Positions 1-8,673 of a stretch of 33,614 nucleotides of DNA are shown one piece after another. The notes beneath the pieces are model-generated. The model had not been told where the DNA came from and did not search any database. It saw nothing but the letters and a program-made list of their open reading frames with translations. The stretch comes from Bacteroidota bacterium (lineage in GTDB: Bacteria > Bacteroidota > Bacteroidia > UKL13-3): the NCBI GenBank assembly GCA_947507965.1, contig CANNQU010000036.1:1-33614 (forward strand). The letters are read 5' to 3'. The translations under genes were made by a program, and so were the position numbers. Numbering within the stretch: position 1 is the first letter of the stretch; every line of letters begins with the position of its first letter.

Positions 1-98
1 AGTGGCGTTTTAGCGCTTACCGATTTGTAAGCATAGGTTCCACATGAAGAAATAATCAAGGTGAGGAGCAAGAAGGCGAGATAGAAAATATTTTTCAT
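1..98 (-). CDS. Partial lipoprotein (5' end only)
   Basis: On the minus strand an ATG at 98-96 opens a frame that runs off the left edge of the window. The first residues read MKNIFYLAFLLLTLIISSCG, a signal peptide ending in a lipobox-like ISSC-G. The product is therefore probably exported and lipidated on the Cys at residue 19. Only about 32 codons are visible, so no function can be assigned. The gene is divergent from the agmatinase-family gene, with 86 bp between the two starts. Confidence rests on the coherent signal peptide; the rest of the gene lies outside the window. Confidence 0.6.
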   Translation of the reverse strand, partial: MKNIFYLAFLLLTLIISSCGTYAYKSVSAKTP

Positions 99-151
99 AA
101 ATCAAAGGTATCTATTTTAGATGAAAAGCAAATAATGATATTAATTTAATA

Positions 152-179
152 TTGTAATGTTTATAGTTAGTTACTTTTG
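152..179 (+). promoter_or_regulatory. Candidate Bacteroidota promoter of the agmatinase-family gene
   Basis: TTG at 152-154 and TACTTTTG at 172-179 fit the Bacteroidota -33 (TTG) and -7 (TAnnTTTG) elements with a 17-nt spacer, slightly short of the usual 19 or so. The ATG follows the -7 element by only 5 nt, so the transcript may be leaderless or nearly so. Confidence 0.45.
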
Positions 180-184
180 CACCC

Positions 185-1072
185 ATGAAATATTTAAAGA
201 CCAAGGACAATTTTTTGGGTATTCCCGATGAGAAACACTATAATTATAAGGATTCTAAATTTGTTATACAGCAAGCTCCTTATGAGCATACATCGAGTTA
301 TCTGGCCGGAAGCGATAAGGGGCCAAAAGCTATTGTATCGGCCTCTCAGTTTGTAGAGTTTTATGATGAGGAATTGGATCAGGAAAATTATTTAAAGGGG
401 GGAATATGTACCTTGCCTCCGCTTAATTTCAAGCATAAAGTAGATAAGAAGGCCGTCGATTCTATTGCTCAACAAACCGAGAAGTTGGTGGCTGATGGGA
501 AATTTGTAGTGAGTATTGGTGCCGAACACACCGTAACCGCAGGTTTTATAAAGCCGTTTGTAAAAAGGTTTAAAAATCTTACCGTGTTGCAGTTTGACGC
601 ACACAGTGATTTACGTGACAGCTACCATGGCAATAAATTTTCACATGCCAGTGTCATGGCTCGGGTACGCGAAGAGAAGGTGAACCTGGTTCAGGTAGGT
701 ATTCGGGCGCAATGTACGGAAGAGCGAGAAGTGATTAAAAAATCAAAAAATATACATACTTTTTATGCCCATTATATTCGTGATAACGAGCAATGGATAG
801 AGGAAGTATTGAAAGCCTGTACCAAAGATGTATATATAACCATTGATGCCGATGGCTTCGACCCCAGTGTGATACCCGCTGTAGGAACGGCAGAACCTAA
901 CGGATTGGGGTATTGGGAAGGGGTGAACCTTTTGAAGCGTGTTATTGCAGCAAAAAATGTCGTGGGTTTCGATGTGGTAGAATGTTCTCCTATGAAAGGA
1001 AGTATACTCAGTGAATATACCTTAGCGAAGCTAATTTATAAGATGATTGGATATATTACCATTAAAAAGTAA
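185..1072 (+). CDS. speB: Agmatinase/arginase-family ureohydrolase
   Basis: This 295-residue protein belongs to the arginase/agmatinase/formiminoglutamase superfamily of binuclear Mn enzymes that hydrolyse guanidino compounds; agmatinase converts agmatine to putrescine and urea. All six metal-ligand positions are visible: H115 (in GAEHT), D138, H140 and D142 (in FDAHSD), and D221 and D223 (in DADGFDP). The GTAEP segment near residue 234 and the late VVECSP motif also fit. The canonical GGDHS is replaced by GAEHT, seen in some Bacteroidota members. The length is typical of agmatinase. A peroxiredoxin gene follows 40 bp downstream on the same strand. Substrate choice among agmatine, arginine and formiminoglutamate cannot be settled from sequence alone; agmatinase is the most likely. 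Confidence 0.85.
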   Translation: MKYLKTKDNFLGIPDEKHYNYKDSKFVIQQAPYEHTSSYLAGSDKGPKAIVSASQFVEFYDEELDQENYLKGGICTLPPLNFKHKVDKKAVDSIAQQTEKLVADGKFVVSIGAEHTVTAGFIKPFVKRFKNLTVLQFDAHSDLRDSYHGNKFSHASVMARVREEKVNLVQVGIRAQCTEEREVIKKSKNIHTFYAHYIRDNEQWIEEVLKACTKDVYITIDADGFDPSVIPAVGTAEPNGLGYWEGVNLLKRVIAAKNVVGFDVVECSPMKGSILSEYTLAKLIYKMIGYITIKK

Positions 1073-1112
1073 CGTTCTTAAATTCAACACTAATTTTAAT
1101 TTAATCACAACG

Positions 1113-1565
1113 ATGACCACATTAAAAATCGGAGATAAAGCGCCTGATTTCAAAGTTAAAAATCAGGATGGAAAAGAAGTTGTTTTGAAGGCTTTTAAAG
1201 GGAAGAAGTTGGTGCTCTATTTTTATCCGCAAGCCAATACGCCTACTTGCACCATAGAGAGCTGCAATTTAAGTGAAAACTATAAATTGTTACAGAAGGC
1301 AGGTTATGAAGTGCTGGGAGTGAGCCCTGATAGTGAGAAGAAACAATCTGGTTTTAAAACGAAACATAAGTTCCCATTCGATTTGCTGGCCGACACGGAG
1401 CATGAACTGGTGAAAGCATACGATGTATGGGGCGAGAAAAAGACGTTTGGGAAAACGTATATGGGATTAAAGCGTACCACTTTCATTATCAACGAAAAAG
1501 GGCTTATTGAAGATATCATCGAGAAAGTGGAAGCGAAGGAACATGCAAAGCAAATCCTTAAATAG
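1113..1565 (+). CDS. bcp: Thioredoxin-dependent peroxiredoxin (Bcp/PrxQ type)
   Basis: This cytoplasmic thiol peroxidase reduces H2O2 and organic hydroperoxides and is recycled by thioredoxin. With the ATG at 1113 the protein is 150 residues, the usual Bcp length. A longer in-frame start at 1047 would overlap the previous gene and add 22 unconserved residues, so it was not chosen. The peroxidatic C46 lies in TPTCT and the resolving C51 is five residues later, the arrangement of E. coli Bcp (C45/C50). The YFYP strand and the late RTTFIINEKG segment fit the AhpC/TSA fold. It lies 40 bp after the agmatinase-family gene on the same strand and may be co-transcribed. It converges on the next, minus-strand gene. 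Confidence 0.9.
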   Translation: MTTLKIGDKAPDFKVKNQDGKEVVLKAFKGKKLVLYFYPQANTPTCTIESCNLSENYKLLQKAGYEVLGVSPDSEKKQSGFKTKHKFPFDLLADTEHELVKAYDVWGEKKTFGKTYMGLKRTTFIINEKGLIEDIIEKVEAKEHAKQILK

Positions 1566-1588
1566 CGCCATGTATTTAAGTCTCACGC

Positions 1589-2140
1589 TTACAAAAACAT
1601 AATCTTAAATTCTTTCTTTAAAAACTCCAATGCTTTTTGATTGGGTAATTCATTGCGTTGGATTACATTTTCAAGGATCGATTTGCTTAAATCGATTCCA
1701 GAAGCATCGGGACGCAAAGGAATATAGGATTGATTGATTAAATTGATGGTTTGTTCTTTCGCATCTTTAATCACAATCCAGGCTTGTGTTGATAGATACA
1801 TCTGCATGGCCACGTTATGAGCGTACTCTGTATTTATTTCAACAATTAAGCTCTGTTTCAACTCTAGAGCGCCATGATTGGCAACACTACTTCTCATTAA
1901 AATACTGTCGGGCTGAATGCGCTCTAAGAACAAGGTAAGGCGCTCATAAGCCTGCATTCGAGCCGGCAGTATGATGCTTTCACCATGCTGCTTTAATTCA
2001 ATATTTCTTTTCTTTAGCTCATTGTCTAAAAACATGTGCGTGATAAAATAGGCTGCTCCTAAAGAGATAAGAGAAGGAATAACATATCGACTTAGCTCGA
2101 GAAAGTACTCGCTCGTGTCCATTAATAATAAATGCATCAT
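1589..2140 (-). CDS. Conserved membrane-anchored protein of unknown function
   Basis: This 183-residue protein has one hydrophobic segment at about residues 17-36 (YVIPSLISLGAAYFITHMF), followed by a charged, probably helical cytoplasmic part (about 40-183). That part contains PARMQAYERLTLFLERIQP, and the protein ends in KKEFKIMFL. I recall the overall plan, an N-terminal anchor and then an ARMQAYERL-type helical domain, as a recurrent hypothetical family in Bacteroidota (possibly DUF7935), but I cannot confirm the family and no catalytic motif is visible. The start is uncertain: ATGs at 2140, 2137 and 2122 are all in frame, and the last would give MDTSEYF. It ends 23 bp from the convergent bcp gene. 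Confidence 0.7.
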   Translation of the reverse strand: MMHLLLMDTSEYFLELSRYVIPSLISLGAAYFITHMFLDNELKKRNIELKQHGESIILPARMQAYERLTLFLERIQPDSILMRSSVANHGALELKQSLIVEINTEYAHNVAMQMYLSTQAWIVIKDAKEQTINLINQSYIPLRPDASGIDLSKSILENVIQRNELPNQKALEFLKKEFKIMFL

Positions 2141-2209
2141 GATGGTATTGAAATTAATGATTGATTAAGAGTCAAATTTAGTTTTTTGATTGGATAACGC
2201 CATATTTTA

Positions 2210-3037
2210 TTATTTATTTTGAGCACGAAACCAATCGATAGCACTGCGCACCCTGCCGAACTGTTGCAATAGTTGCATCGCTTCCTTTTTGTTTATATTT
2301 AATTCCTGCATTATCATTTGCGTGCCACGTTCAAGGAGTTTGTTATTACTAAGCTGCATATCCACCATCTTGTTGCCTTTCACATGCCCAAGTTTTATCA
2401 TCACGCTGGTACTAATCATATTCAGAATTAGTTTTTGTGCAGTACCTGCTTTCATACGCGTACTACCGGTAATAAATTCGGAACCTACGATACATTCAAC
2501 TCGATAATCAGATGCTGCGGCAACGGCACTTTTTTTATTGCAAACGATGCAGGCTGTTGTAATTTTCTTCTCCCGACATTTCTTTAAAGCCGCTGCTACA
2601 TAAGGGGTAGCACCACTGGCTGCAATCCCAATAACCATATCTTTCGTCGATATTTTATGTTGCTGTAAGTCTCTAAAACCTTGGGTTAAGCTATCTTCCG
2701 CAAATTCTACCGCCTGTCGTATGGCGATATCTCCTCCAGCAATCAAACCAACCACTTGGCCTTTGGGCACACCAAAAGTAGGGGGGCACTCGCTGGCATC
2801 AACAATGCCTAATCGTCCGCTGGTACCGGCTCCCAAATAAAATAACCGGCCTCCATGTTGCAGGTGCGTTACAATACTTTTTACTAATCTCTCTATGGAT
2901 GGAATACATTTTTCGATGGCCTGCGGAACCGTTTTATCTTCCTTATTGATTGATTTGAGTAACCGGCTAACCGACATCTTTTCGAGGTTATTATAGTAAG
3001 ATGTTTGTTCGGTGGAAGTAACACGACTCTTTTTCAT
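2210..3037 (-). CDS. murQ: N-acetylmuramic acid 6-phosphate etherase
   Basis: MurQ cleaves the lactyl ether of MurNAc-6-phosphate to give GlcNAc-6-phosphate and D-lactate in cytoplasmic peptidoglycan recycling. The SIS-fold phosphosugar loop (GAGTSGRLG, 69-77) is intact, as are DASECPPTFG with catalytic E83, the AEDS segment with E114, IAASGATPY (138-146) and GSTRMKAGTAQK (191-202). At 275 residues it is slightly shorter than E. coli MurQ (298). Its ATG overlaps the rsmG stop in an ATGA (3034-3037), so translation of the two is probably coupled. No MurNAc kinase or transporter gene is visible nearby. Confidence 0.95.
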   Translation of the reverse strand: MKKSRVTSTEQTSYYNNLEKMSVSRLLKSINKEDKTVPQAIEKCIPSIERLVKSIVTHLQHGGRLFYLGAGTSGRLGIVDASECPPTFGVPKGQVVGLIAGGDIAIRQAVEFAEDSLTQGFRDLQQHKISTKDMVIGIAASGATPYVAAALKKCREKKITTACIVCNKKSAVAAASDYRVECIVGSEFITGSTRMKAGTAQKLILNMISTSVMIKLGHVKGNKMVDMQLSNNKLLERGTQMIMQELNINKKEAMQLLQQFGRVRSAIDWFRAQNK

Positions 3038-3666
3038 TGGTGAATATAGATTAGCTTTTTGGTTTCAAAAAAATCAGTGTTGAAATATTTTTTTAAATTA
3101 ATCTCTTCGTGTTTAAACTGGTATTTCTGGTGAGCCTCATTCAACTCTGCTTTTAAATCGCCCCCTTTTAATAGAAGGAAGCCATTCGTAAGTAGGTTCT
3201 TGTTCTCTGATTTTATTTTTCCTTTACTCCAGAAGATCAAATCGAGCGTGGATGCCACCGCACGACTGATGACGAAGTCGAATTTCATCTCGATGGTTTC
3301 TGCCCGGGCATTTAAGGCTGTTACATTGGTAAGTTGTAAGGCAGTAACCAATTCATTGACTACTTTTATCTTTTTGCCGATGCTATCGACAGCCAAAAAC
3401 TGCACCTCCGGAAAAAGTATTGCCAAGGGTATCGTTGGAAATCCTCCTCCACAGCCAATATCAAGGATATCGCTGTGATTACTAAATGAAATAAACTTAG
3501 CGATCGCTAAAGAATGTAGTACGTGTTTTTCATATAAGGCTTCAATATCTTTTCGAGAGATGACGTTGATTTGTGCATTCCAATGTCCATACAAATCTTG
3601 AAGCGAAGCAAACTGATGGCGTTGCTTCGGCGTTATGCCGGGGAAGTATTTTTCGATAACGTGCAA
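3034..3666 (-). CDS. rsmG: 16S rRNA (guanine-527-N7)-methyltransferase
   Basis: RsmG (GidB) methylates N7 of G527 of 16S rRNA in the 530 loop using S-adenosylmethionine. The protein is 210 residues, normal for the family. Seen are the family motif NVISRKD (34-40), HVLHSL (48-53), the SAM-binding loop DIGCGGGFP (69-77), the acidic end of strand 2 (AVDS, 92-95) and FVISRAVA (131-138), which matches the conserved SRAV motif. The stop overlaps the murQ start by 4 bp. In other bacteria loss of rsmG gives low-level streptomycin resistance; nothing here suggests it is inactive. Confidence 0.95.
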   Translation of the reverse strand: MHVIEKYFPGITPKQRHQFASLQDLYGHWNAQINVISRKDIEALYEKHVLHSLAIAKFISFSNHSDILDIGCGGGFPTIPLAILFPEVQFLAVDSIGKKIKVVNELVTALQLTNVTALNARAETIEMKFDFVISRAVASTLDLIFWSKGKIKSENKNLLTNGFLLLKGGDLKAELNEAHQKYQFKHEEINLKKYFNTDFFETKKLIYIHQ

Positions 3667-3736
3667 AAGGTGGGAATGATTAAAATTTAAAAGGTCTTAG
3701 CTATCCCAATTTCGGTTTTCATGGGTTCAACGTTTA

Positions 3737-4501
3737 TCACTTCATTCCTTTTACAATATCGATGAAGCCTCTCGCTTGTAAAGCTGCTCCTCCAATTAAA
3801 CCACCATCAATATCGGGTTGTTCGAAAAGCTCTTTGGCATTATCTGGTTTTACACTTCCACCATAAAGAATGCTGATGCTTTCTGCAAGCTCGTTGCTGT
3901 ATTGGTCGGCGATTATCTTTCGAATAAAGGCGTGCATTTCCTGTGCTTGAGCTGAAGTGGCGGTGAGCCCGGTGCCAATAGCCCATACGGGTTCGTAAGC
4001 TATCACCACATGTCGCAGTTGCTCTTCAGGCAAATGAAATAAGGCTTCGCTTAATTGTGATTCTATGATTTCATAAAGCTTCCCATTATTACGCTCATCC
4101 AATGTTTCACCTACACAATAAATGGGTTGCATTAAATTAGCTAAGGCGATATCGATTTTTTTTGCCAGCCAATCGTTGGTTTCATTAAAATATAAGCGGC
4201 GTTCGCTATGCCCGATAATCACATAATCGCATCCTACCGATTTTAGCATGGAAGCCGATATCTCACCGGTATAAGCACCATTGGGCATATTACTGCAATT
4301 TTGCCCTGCCAGGGCTATCATGGGCATCCCAAAAAGCAAGGGCTGTAGTTTGTAGAGGTGTATGTATGGAGGAGCCAAAACCACATAGGTTTGTGAGTTA
4401 ACCTCTTGGCTATATAATTCAATCATCTCCTTCACCAATTGTACGCCTTCGTCAAAGGTTTTATTCATTTTCCAATTGCCGGCCACGATTTTCTTTCTCA
4501 T
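3737..4501 (-). CDS. tpiA: Triosephosphate isomerase
   Basis: This glycolytic enzyme interconverts dihydroxyacetone phosphate and glyceraldehyde-3-phosphate. At 254 residues it has the standard (beta/alpha)8 length. Catalytic K11 (NWKMN), H98 (IIGHSERR) and E170 (AYEPVWAIGTG) are all present, with the flexible loop 6 (PVWAIGTG) and the phosphate-binding segments LYGGSVKPDN (212-221) and GGLIGGAAL (233-241). It lies 70 bp upstream of rsmG on the same strand. A TATATTTG element about 38 bp upstream of the ATG is a plausible promoter element. Confidence 0.97.
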   Translation of the reverse strand: MRKKIVAGNWKMNKTFDEGVQLVKEMIELYSQEVNSQTYVVLAPPYIHLYKLQPLLFGMPMIALAGQNCSNMPNGAYTGEISASMLKSVGCDYVIIGHSERRLYFNETNDWLAKKIDIALANLMQPIYCVGETLDERNNGKLYEIIESQLSEALFHLPEEQLRHVVIAYEPVWAIGTGLTATSAQAQEMHAFIRKIIADQYSNELAESISILYGGSVKPDNAKELFEQPDIDGGLIGGAALQARGFIDIVKGMK

Positions 4502-4538
4502 GATATTTCTTTAGGTGTTAAATCTATTTTTAAGGATG

Positions 4539-4546
4539 CAAATATA
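4539..4546 (-). promoter_or_regulatory. Candidate -7 element for tpiA
   Basis: Read on the minus strand, TATATTTG matches the Bacteroidota -7 consensus TAnnTTTG and lies 37 bp upstream of the tpiA ATG, in the gap after the GlmU-like gene. No clear TTG lies at the usual -33 distance, so this is a half-site call. Confidence 0.35.
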
Positions 4547-4575
4547 AGCAGTTCGATGTTTAATATTATTGATGA

Positions 4576-5757
4576 TTAGAACTTCCTGTATTTGGCGGTC
4601 TCCGCAAATACATGGCTCAATATTTTTTTATCCGTATCATCAAGTCTCATGTTCCTGCGTTGCATTACTAATTCAGCAACCTCAACCACTTTAGCTATCG
4701 GATATACTTCCATGCCTTGGGCTCCACCCCAGCTAAAATCGGGGACGAAGTTACGAGGGAACCCGGATCCGAAGATATTACAGGCAACACCGATAACCGT
4801 GCCCGTATTGAACATGGTATTGATGCCGCATTTGCTATGATCGCCCATCATCAAGCCACAAAATTGTAATCGGGTATATTCAAATTTATCGGTTTTATAA
4901 CTCCAGAGTTTCACCTCTGCATAATTGTTTTTTAAGTTGCTATTATTGCTATCGGCTCCAATATTACACCATTCTCCCAATACACTATTGCCTAGAAATC
5001 CATCATGGCCTTTATTGGAGTAGCTAAAAATCACACAGTTATTTACTTCTCCTCCTACCCTGCATTCGACGCCGAGTGAGGTAGCCCCGTAAATTTTTGC
5101 ACCCATTTTTAAAACGCTGTGTTCGCCCATGGCAAAAGGGCCTCGTACCATACAACCTTCCATAATTTCACTCTGTTTGCCGATATAAATGGGGCCTGTT
5201 TGGGTATTTAAAATCGAGGCGTTGATGGTGGCTCCTTCTTCAATAAATAGCTGTGAAGCATCGCCAATCAAGGTGTTGTGTGAGGGTAGCGGTAAGGAGG
5301 TTTTTCCTTCGGTTAAGATTTTAAAATCGGCTCTGATTTCTCTATCGTTGAGTGTAAATAGATCGGATAACTGGTTGATCACCGTGAGCTCTTCCGATTG
5401 GGTATCATAGAACGTGAGGCCGAGGAAATTAAATTTCAAGGGGTCTTTGAGTACTGCGGCAATGAGGTCGCCTTGGTATTTTATGGCATCACCGGGTTTG
5501 AGGTATTTTATCTCTTCTGCCAATATTGCATTAGGACATACTCCGGCGTTAATAAATACGGTATCGTTTTCGGTAATAACACAGGGGTATTTTTCCTGAA
5601 TCGGTTCAGCGGTTTTATAGCTCACAGGGCATTGACTATAGTGTTCCCATTTTTCTTTTATGGTAAGAATGCCAATGCGAAAAGCCCCAACTGGGCGTGT
5701 AGAAGCCAACGGGTAAAATCGTTCGCGGGCGGGGGGGTCTATCAGTACGATGTTCAT
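4576..5757 (-). CDS. GlmU-like putative sugar nucleotidyltransferase
   Basis: This 393-residue protein has the plan of the GlmU-like family seen in Bacteroidota. An N-terminal nucleotidyltransferase-like half (about 1-150) contains TRPVGAFRIGI (20-30), a degenerate version of the usual G-G-TR pyrophosphorylase signature. A left-handed beta-helix follows (about 165-330) with imperfect hexapeptides such as GPIYIGKQSEIMEG and GAKIYGATSLGVECRVGG. The C-terminal tail (about 350-393) is helical. It presumably makes or binds a nucleotide-sugar precursor of cell envelope polymers, with the helix trimerising. The substrate is not known. The weak pyrophosphorylase motif leaves open that it is not a true GlmU. 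It is the gene upstream of tpiA on the same strand. Confidence 0.8.
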   Translation of the reverse strand: MNIVLIDPPARERFYPLASTRPVGAFRIGILTIKEKWEHYSQCPVSYKTAEPIQEKYPCVITENDTVFINAGVCPNAILAEEIKYLKPGDAIKYQGDLIAAVLKDPLKFNFLGLTFYDTQSEELTVINQLSDLFTLNDREIRADFKILTEGKTSLPLPSHNTLIGDASQLFIEEGATINASILNTQTGPIYIGKQSEIMEGCMVRGPFAMGEHSVLKMGAKIYGATSLGVECRVGGEVNNCVIFSYSNKGHDGFLGNSVLGEWCNIGADSNNSNLKNNYAEVKLWSYKTDKFEYTRLQFCGLMMGDHSKCGINTMFNTGTVIGVACNIFGSGFPRNFVPDFSWGGAQGMEVYPIAKVVEVAELVMQRRNMRLDDTDKKILSHVFAETAKYRKF

Positions 5758-5881
5758 GATGAGTGAATATGAAGTAAAGGGTGTAACGTAAATCGTATAA
5801 CAGGGTGCAAGATACGTAAATCGTTAGGTGAAAACAGAAGGTAATCGTTACTGATTGGGTATGAAGAAAATGCCATGCAAT

Positions 5882-5912
5882 AAAAAACCCTCCTGTTTAT
5901 CGCAGAAGGGTT
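5882..5912 (-). terminator. Rho-independent terminator of rpmE2
   Basis: Downstream of rpmE2 on the minus strand, AACCCT and AGGGTT arms (plus an inner CTG/CAG pairing) form a hairpin followed at once by a T-run. It starts about 22 bp past the stop codon. Confidence 0.75.
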
Positions 5913-5933
5913 ATGAGTTGTTTATAAAGAACG

Positions 5934-6212
5934 TTACGCTGGGGTAACAGCAGTGGTAACCGGTTCTTTCTTAGCGTAACGTTTGTTGAATTTGTCGATA
6001 CGTCCTGCGGTGTCGATCAAATTCGATTTACCGGTATAGAACGGATGTGATTTATCAGAAATTTCTAATTTGTAAAGTGGATATTCGTTTCCGTCCGTCC
6101 ATTTTGTTGTTTCTTTGGTTTCAACTGCACTTTTAGTTAAAAATGCGTGGTCGCAACTCATATCTTTGAATACTACCAAGCGGTAGTTTTTAGGATGTAT
6201 CTCGGGTTTCAT
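5934..6212 (-). CDS. rpmE2: 50S ribosomal protein L31 type B
   Basis: This is a large-subunit ribosomal protein. The 92-residue sequence shows the L31 hallmarks [15 protein letters not shown] (1-15), [12 protein letters not shown] (51-62) and [13 protein letters not shown] (67-79). It has one cysteine only, so it is the C-minus (type B) paralogue that does not bind zinc; in bacteria that carry both forms the type B gene is often Zur-controlled. No second L31 gene is visible here. The gene stands alone with a strong upstream promoter and a downstream terminator, so it is probably monocistronic. The C-terminal [12 protein letters not shown] tail is an unconserved extension. Confidence 0.95.
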   Translation of the reverse strand: MKPEIHPKNYRLVVFKDMSCDHAFLTKSAVETKETTKWTDGNEYPLYKLEISDKSHPFYTGKSNLIDTAGRIDKFNKRYAKKEPVTTAVTPA

Positions 6213-6240
6213 ATAGGGCTTTCTTTTTAAAAAAGGAGTG

Positions 6241-6272
6241 CAAATATAGGCTATTTTTTCGAAATTGCAAAA
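6241..6272 (-). promoter_or_regulatory. Promoter of rpmE2 (Bacteroidota type)
   Basis: On the minus strand TTTTG (6272-6268), a 19-nt spacer and TATATTTG (6248-6241) match the Bacteroidota -33 and -7 elements with the usual spacing. The ATG lies about 28 bp downstream of the -7 element. Confidence 0.7.
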
Positions 6273-6378
6273 TGACGGTAGAAATTGTTAATTCAATCTC
6301 AGGTTATTTCTGGTAAACCACCGTATTGGTGGCTTGTTCTAAAACATGTTTTCAGTTTATTTATAACTCCTATACGAA

Positions 6379-7383
6379 TCATCGAATCTTCACCACCACT
6401 TTCCCTTTTGTCCGGCCGGCTTTAACATATTGCAGTGCTTCTAATCCCTGATCAAGGGCAAAGGTCTTATCGATAACTACTTTTATGGCACCCGATTCCA
6501 CCATTTTGGTAATCTCAGCAAGCAGCTTCCCATCCGACTGCATGAGCCAATAGTAGTATTCTATTTTATTTTTTTTAGCGCTTCGATTAATCTTTAAATT
6601 CATCAAAGAAAGAAACATTTTAAGCAACCACCCAACGTTCATTCTCACCGCAAAGGCTCTATCCGGTGGGCCTACAATACTCACGAGCTTTCCACCCGGT
6701 TTTAATACGTGCATCGAATCGAGTTTAGTTTGTGCCCCTAGCGTGTCATATACCATATCGTAATCTTTAATGAGTTCGAGATAGTTTTGTGTTTTATAGT
6801 CGATGACCACATCGGCACCCAATGCTTTTACCCACTCCACATTAGCCGTACTGGTGGTAGTTGCTACATGCATTTTTAAATATTTCGCATATTGTATCGC
6901 AAATACCCCTATACCACCGGAGCCGGCATGAATCAATATCTTTTGTGATGCCCGCGCATCGCAAACTTGTGTTAAGGCCTGCACCGTGGTTTGCGCTACG
7001 AGTGGCAGGCATGAGGCCTCCTCATGGCTGAGGTTATGCGGTTTAATGGCAAGGTACTTCGGCTCCACCGCAATATATTCGGCAAAGGTACCGGGATGGG
7101 TATCGCCCACTCTTCCATAAACCTCATCGCCAACATGATATTCGGTTACCTTTTTGCCTACGCTTATAATTACGCCACTTAAATCGAATCCAAGCGTTTG
7201 TGGCAGCTCGAAACGATGCAGAAGACGCATGGCTCCTTGTACTATTTTATAGTCTACCGGATTAATGCTTGCAGCAAAAACTTGAATGAGTACTTCATTC
7301 TCTGTGGCAACAGGCATTGGGATATCTTTAAGGATAATCTTGTCTTCTAGTTTTCCGTATCCGGTAAAAAGAATTGCTTTCAT
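6379..7383 (-). CDS. NAD(P)-dependent MDR oxidoreductase, quinone-reductase-like
   Basis: This is a medium-chain dehydrogenase/reductase of the zinc-independent quinone oxidoreductase type. With the ATG at 7383 the protein is 334 residues; an in-frame GTG at 7401 would add six residues and is less likely. Seen are the N-terminal GroES-like fold with PVDYK and TLGFDLSG, the Rossmann loop HAGSGGIGVFAIQYAK and the following GADVVIDYK strand. The ligands of a catalytic zinc are not in their usual places. It probably reduces quinones or alpha,beta-unsaturated carbonyls with NADPH; the substrate is unknown. It lies 41 bp downstream of the flavoprotein gene on the same strand, so the two may be co-transcribed. 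Confidence 0.85.
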   Translation of the reverse strand: MKAILFTGYGKLEDKIILKDIPMPVATENEVLIQVFAASINPVDYKIVQGAMRLLHRFELPQTLGFDLSGVIISVGKKVTEYHVGDEVYGRVGDTHPGTFAEYIAVEPKYLAIKPHNLSHEEASCLPLVAQTTVQALTQVCDARASQKILIHAGSGGIGVFAIQYAKYLKMHVATTTSTANVEWVKALGADVVIDYKTQNYLELIKDYDMVYDTLGAQTKLDSMHVLKPGGKLVSIVGPPDRAFAVRMNVGWLLKMFLSLMNLKINRSAKKNKIEYYYWLMQSDGKLLAEITKMVESGAIKVVIDKTFALDQGLEALQYVKAGRTKGKVVVKIR

Positions 7384-7424
7384 TTTTAAATCGTTTGACA
7401 CGTTTCTTCAGTTGTACTTTAGTA

Positions 7425-8624
7425 TCAGTCGTTATTTAGTTTGTTGGCCAAATAATAGCCCATGCTAAAACTGGCTTGTAATAAATAGCCACCCGTTGGC
7501 GCATCCCAGTCGAGCATTTCACCGATGACATACTGATTCGCGATTTTTTTAAGTTGGAAGTTTTCATCTACCTCTTCCAAGGCAATGCCCCCCACGGTGG
7601 AGATAGCCTCATCGATGGGGGCCATGCCGGTAATTTTTAGCGGTAGTTGTTTTATTTTTGTGGCGAGCACGGGTGGTTGAGTAAACTCCTCTTTGGTAAG
7701 GATCGTTTTTAATAATGCGATTTGTAGTTTGGTTAAGTTTAGCGCATCATTTAAAACCGTGGTCAGCGATTTTTTGCCACGGTTGGCCAATCGTTTTTTT
7801 ATTTCTACCAAACTAAGGGTAGGTTTTAAATCAAGGTATATGGTGGCGTTGCTTTTTTCGTTTAGTTGTTGGCGTATCTCTGCACTTAAAGCATATACAG
7901 CACCCCCTTCAATACCAAATTGGGTGAGCACCACTTCTCCCTTTTTTTCTTTCCCGTTGCAAAACACAGCTATGTTTTTCAGTGGCATCCCCTCTTCTTC
8001 TGTAATAAATTTTTCCTCCCACGGTATTTCGTAGGCGCAATTGGAAGGCTGTAATGGTATTGTTTTAATGCCTTTGGCAGCAAACAAACTCATCCAGCTG
8101 CCATCGGAACCCGTTTTCGACCAGCTCCCTCCACCCAAAGCAAACACCACGATATCGGCCTTTACGATATGGTCTTTATAGTTATGATCGATGATGAGGT
8201 CATGGTTCTCGTTCCATCCTTTCCAGGTGTTTTTGGGTTTAATGGGGATGTCTTTTCTTGTGATAATTTTTAGTATTGTATTTAACACATCAATCGGGCG
8301 TATTCCTGCAACAGGAAATATTCTTTTGCTGGTGCCTACAAATGTTTCAATCCCAATAGCGCTAAGCCATCTTCGAAAATCATCATTGGTAAACGACCGG
8401 ATACTTTTTTCCAGGAAAGATGAGGGGGTAAAGCGTGTAATAAATTGTTCAAGAGGTTCAGCATGCGTGAGGTTAAAGCCGCCATCGCCGGCCACTAAAA
8501 ATTTTCGAGCCGGAGCAGCACCTTTTTCTAAAATGGTTATCTCGAACTTTCTTTCATCGAGCATCGCGGCCAGCATTAAAGCGGAGGGGCCGCCGCCGAT
8601 TATTAGTATAGATTTCTTTGTCAT
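7425..8624 (-). CDS. BaiN/HI0933-like FAD-dependent oxidoreductase
   Basis: This 399-residue flavoprotein starts with a dinucleotide-binding loop, IIGGGPSALMLAAML (7-21), then EKGAAPARKFLVAGDGGFN, the signature of the HI0933-like (BaiN/RdsA) family. VVFALGGGSWSKTG and the terminal DAPTGGYLLQASFSMG, the second FAD-contacting segment, are also present. The GDGGFNLTH variant suggests the subgroup TIGR03862 (PP4765-like) rather than the YhiN core group. Reactions are poorly defined for the family; some members reduce bile-acid intermediates, which is not implied here. Its start is divided from the next minus-strand gene by 49 bp. Confidence 0.85.
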   Translation of the reverse strand: MTKKSILIIGGGPSALMLAAMLDERKFEITILEKGAAPARKFLVAGDGGFNLTHAEPLEQFITRFTPSSFLEKSIRSFTNDDFRRWLSAIGIETFVGTSKRIFPVAGIRPIDVLNTILKIITRKDIPIKPKNTWKGWNENHDLIIDHNYKDHIVKADIVVFALGGGSWSKTGSDGSWMSLFAAKGIKTIPLQPSNCAYEIPWEEKFITEEEGMPLKNIAVFCNGKEKKGEVVLTQFGIEGGAVYALSAEIRQQLNEKSNATIYLDLKPTLSLVEIKKRLANRGKKSLTTVLNDALNLTKLQIALLKTILTKEEFTQPPVLATKIKQLPLKITGMAPIDEAISTVGGIALEEVDENFQLKKIANQYVIGEMLDWDAPTGGYLLQASFSMGYYLANKLNND

Positions 8625-8673
8625 TTATTGGATGACGCGAAGGTACTGTTTTCAACTGCGATTTACGGTCATT

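Noticed and set aside
1047-1112. Longer N-terminus for the peroxiredoxin
   Set aside because: It overlaps the agmatinase-family gene and adds residues not seen in the Bcp family, while the ATG at 1113 gives the normal length and cysteine numbering.
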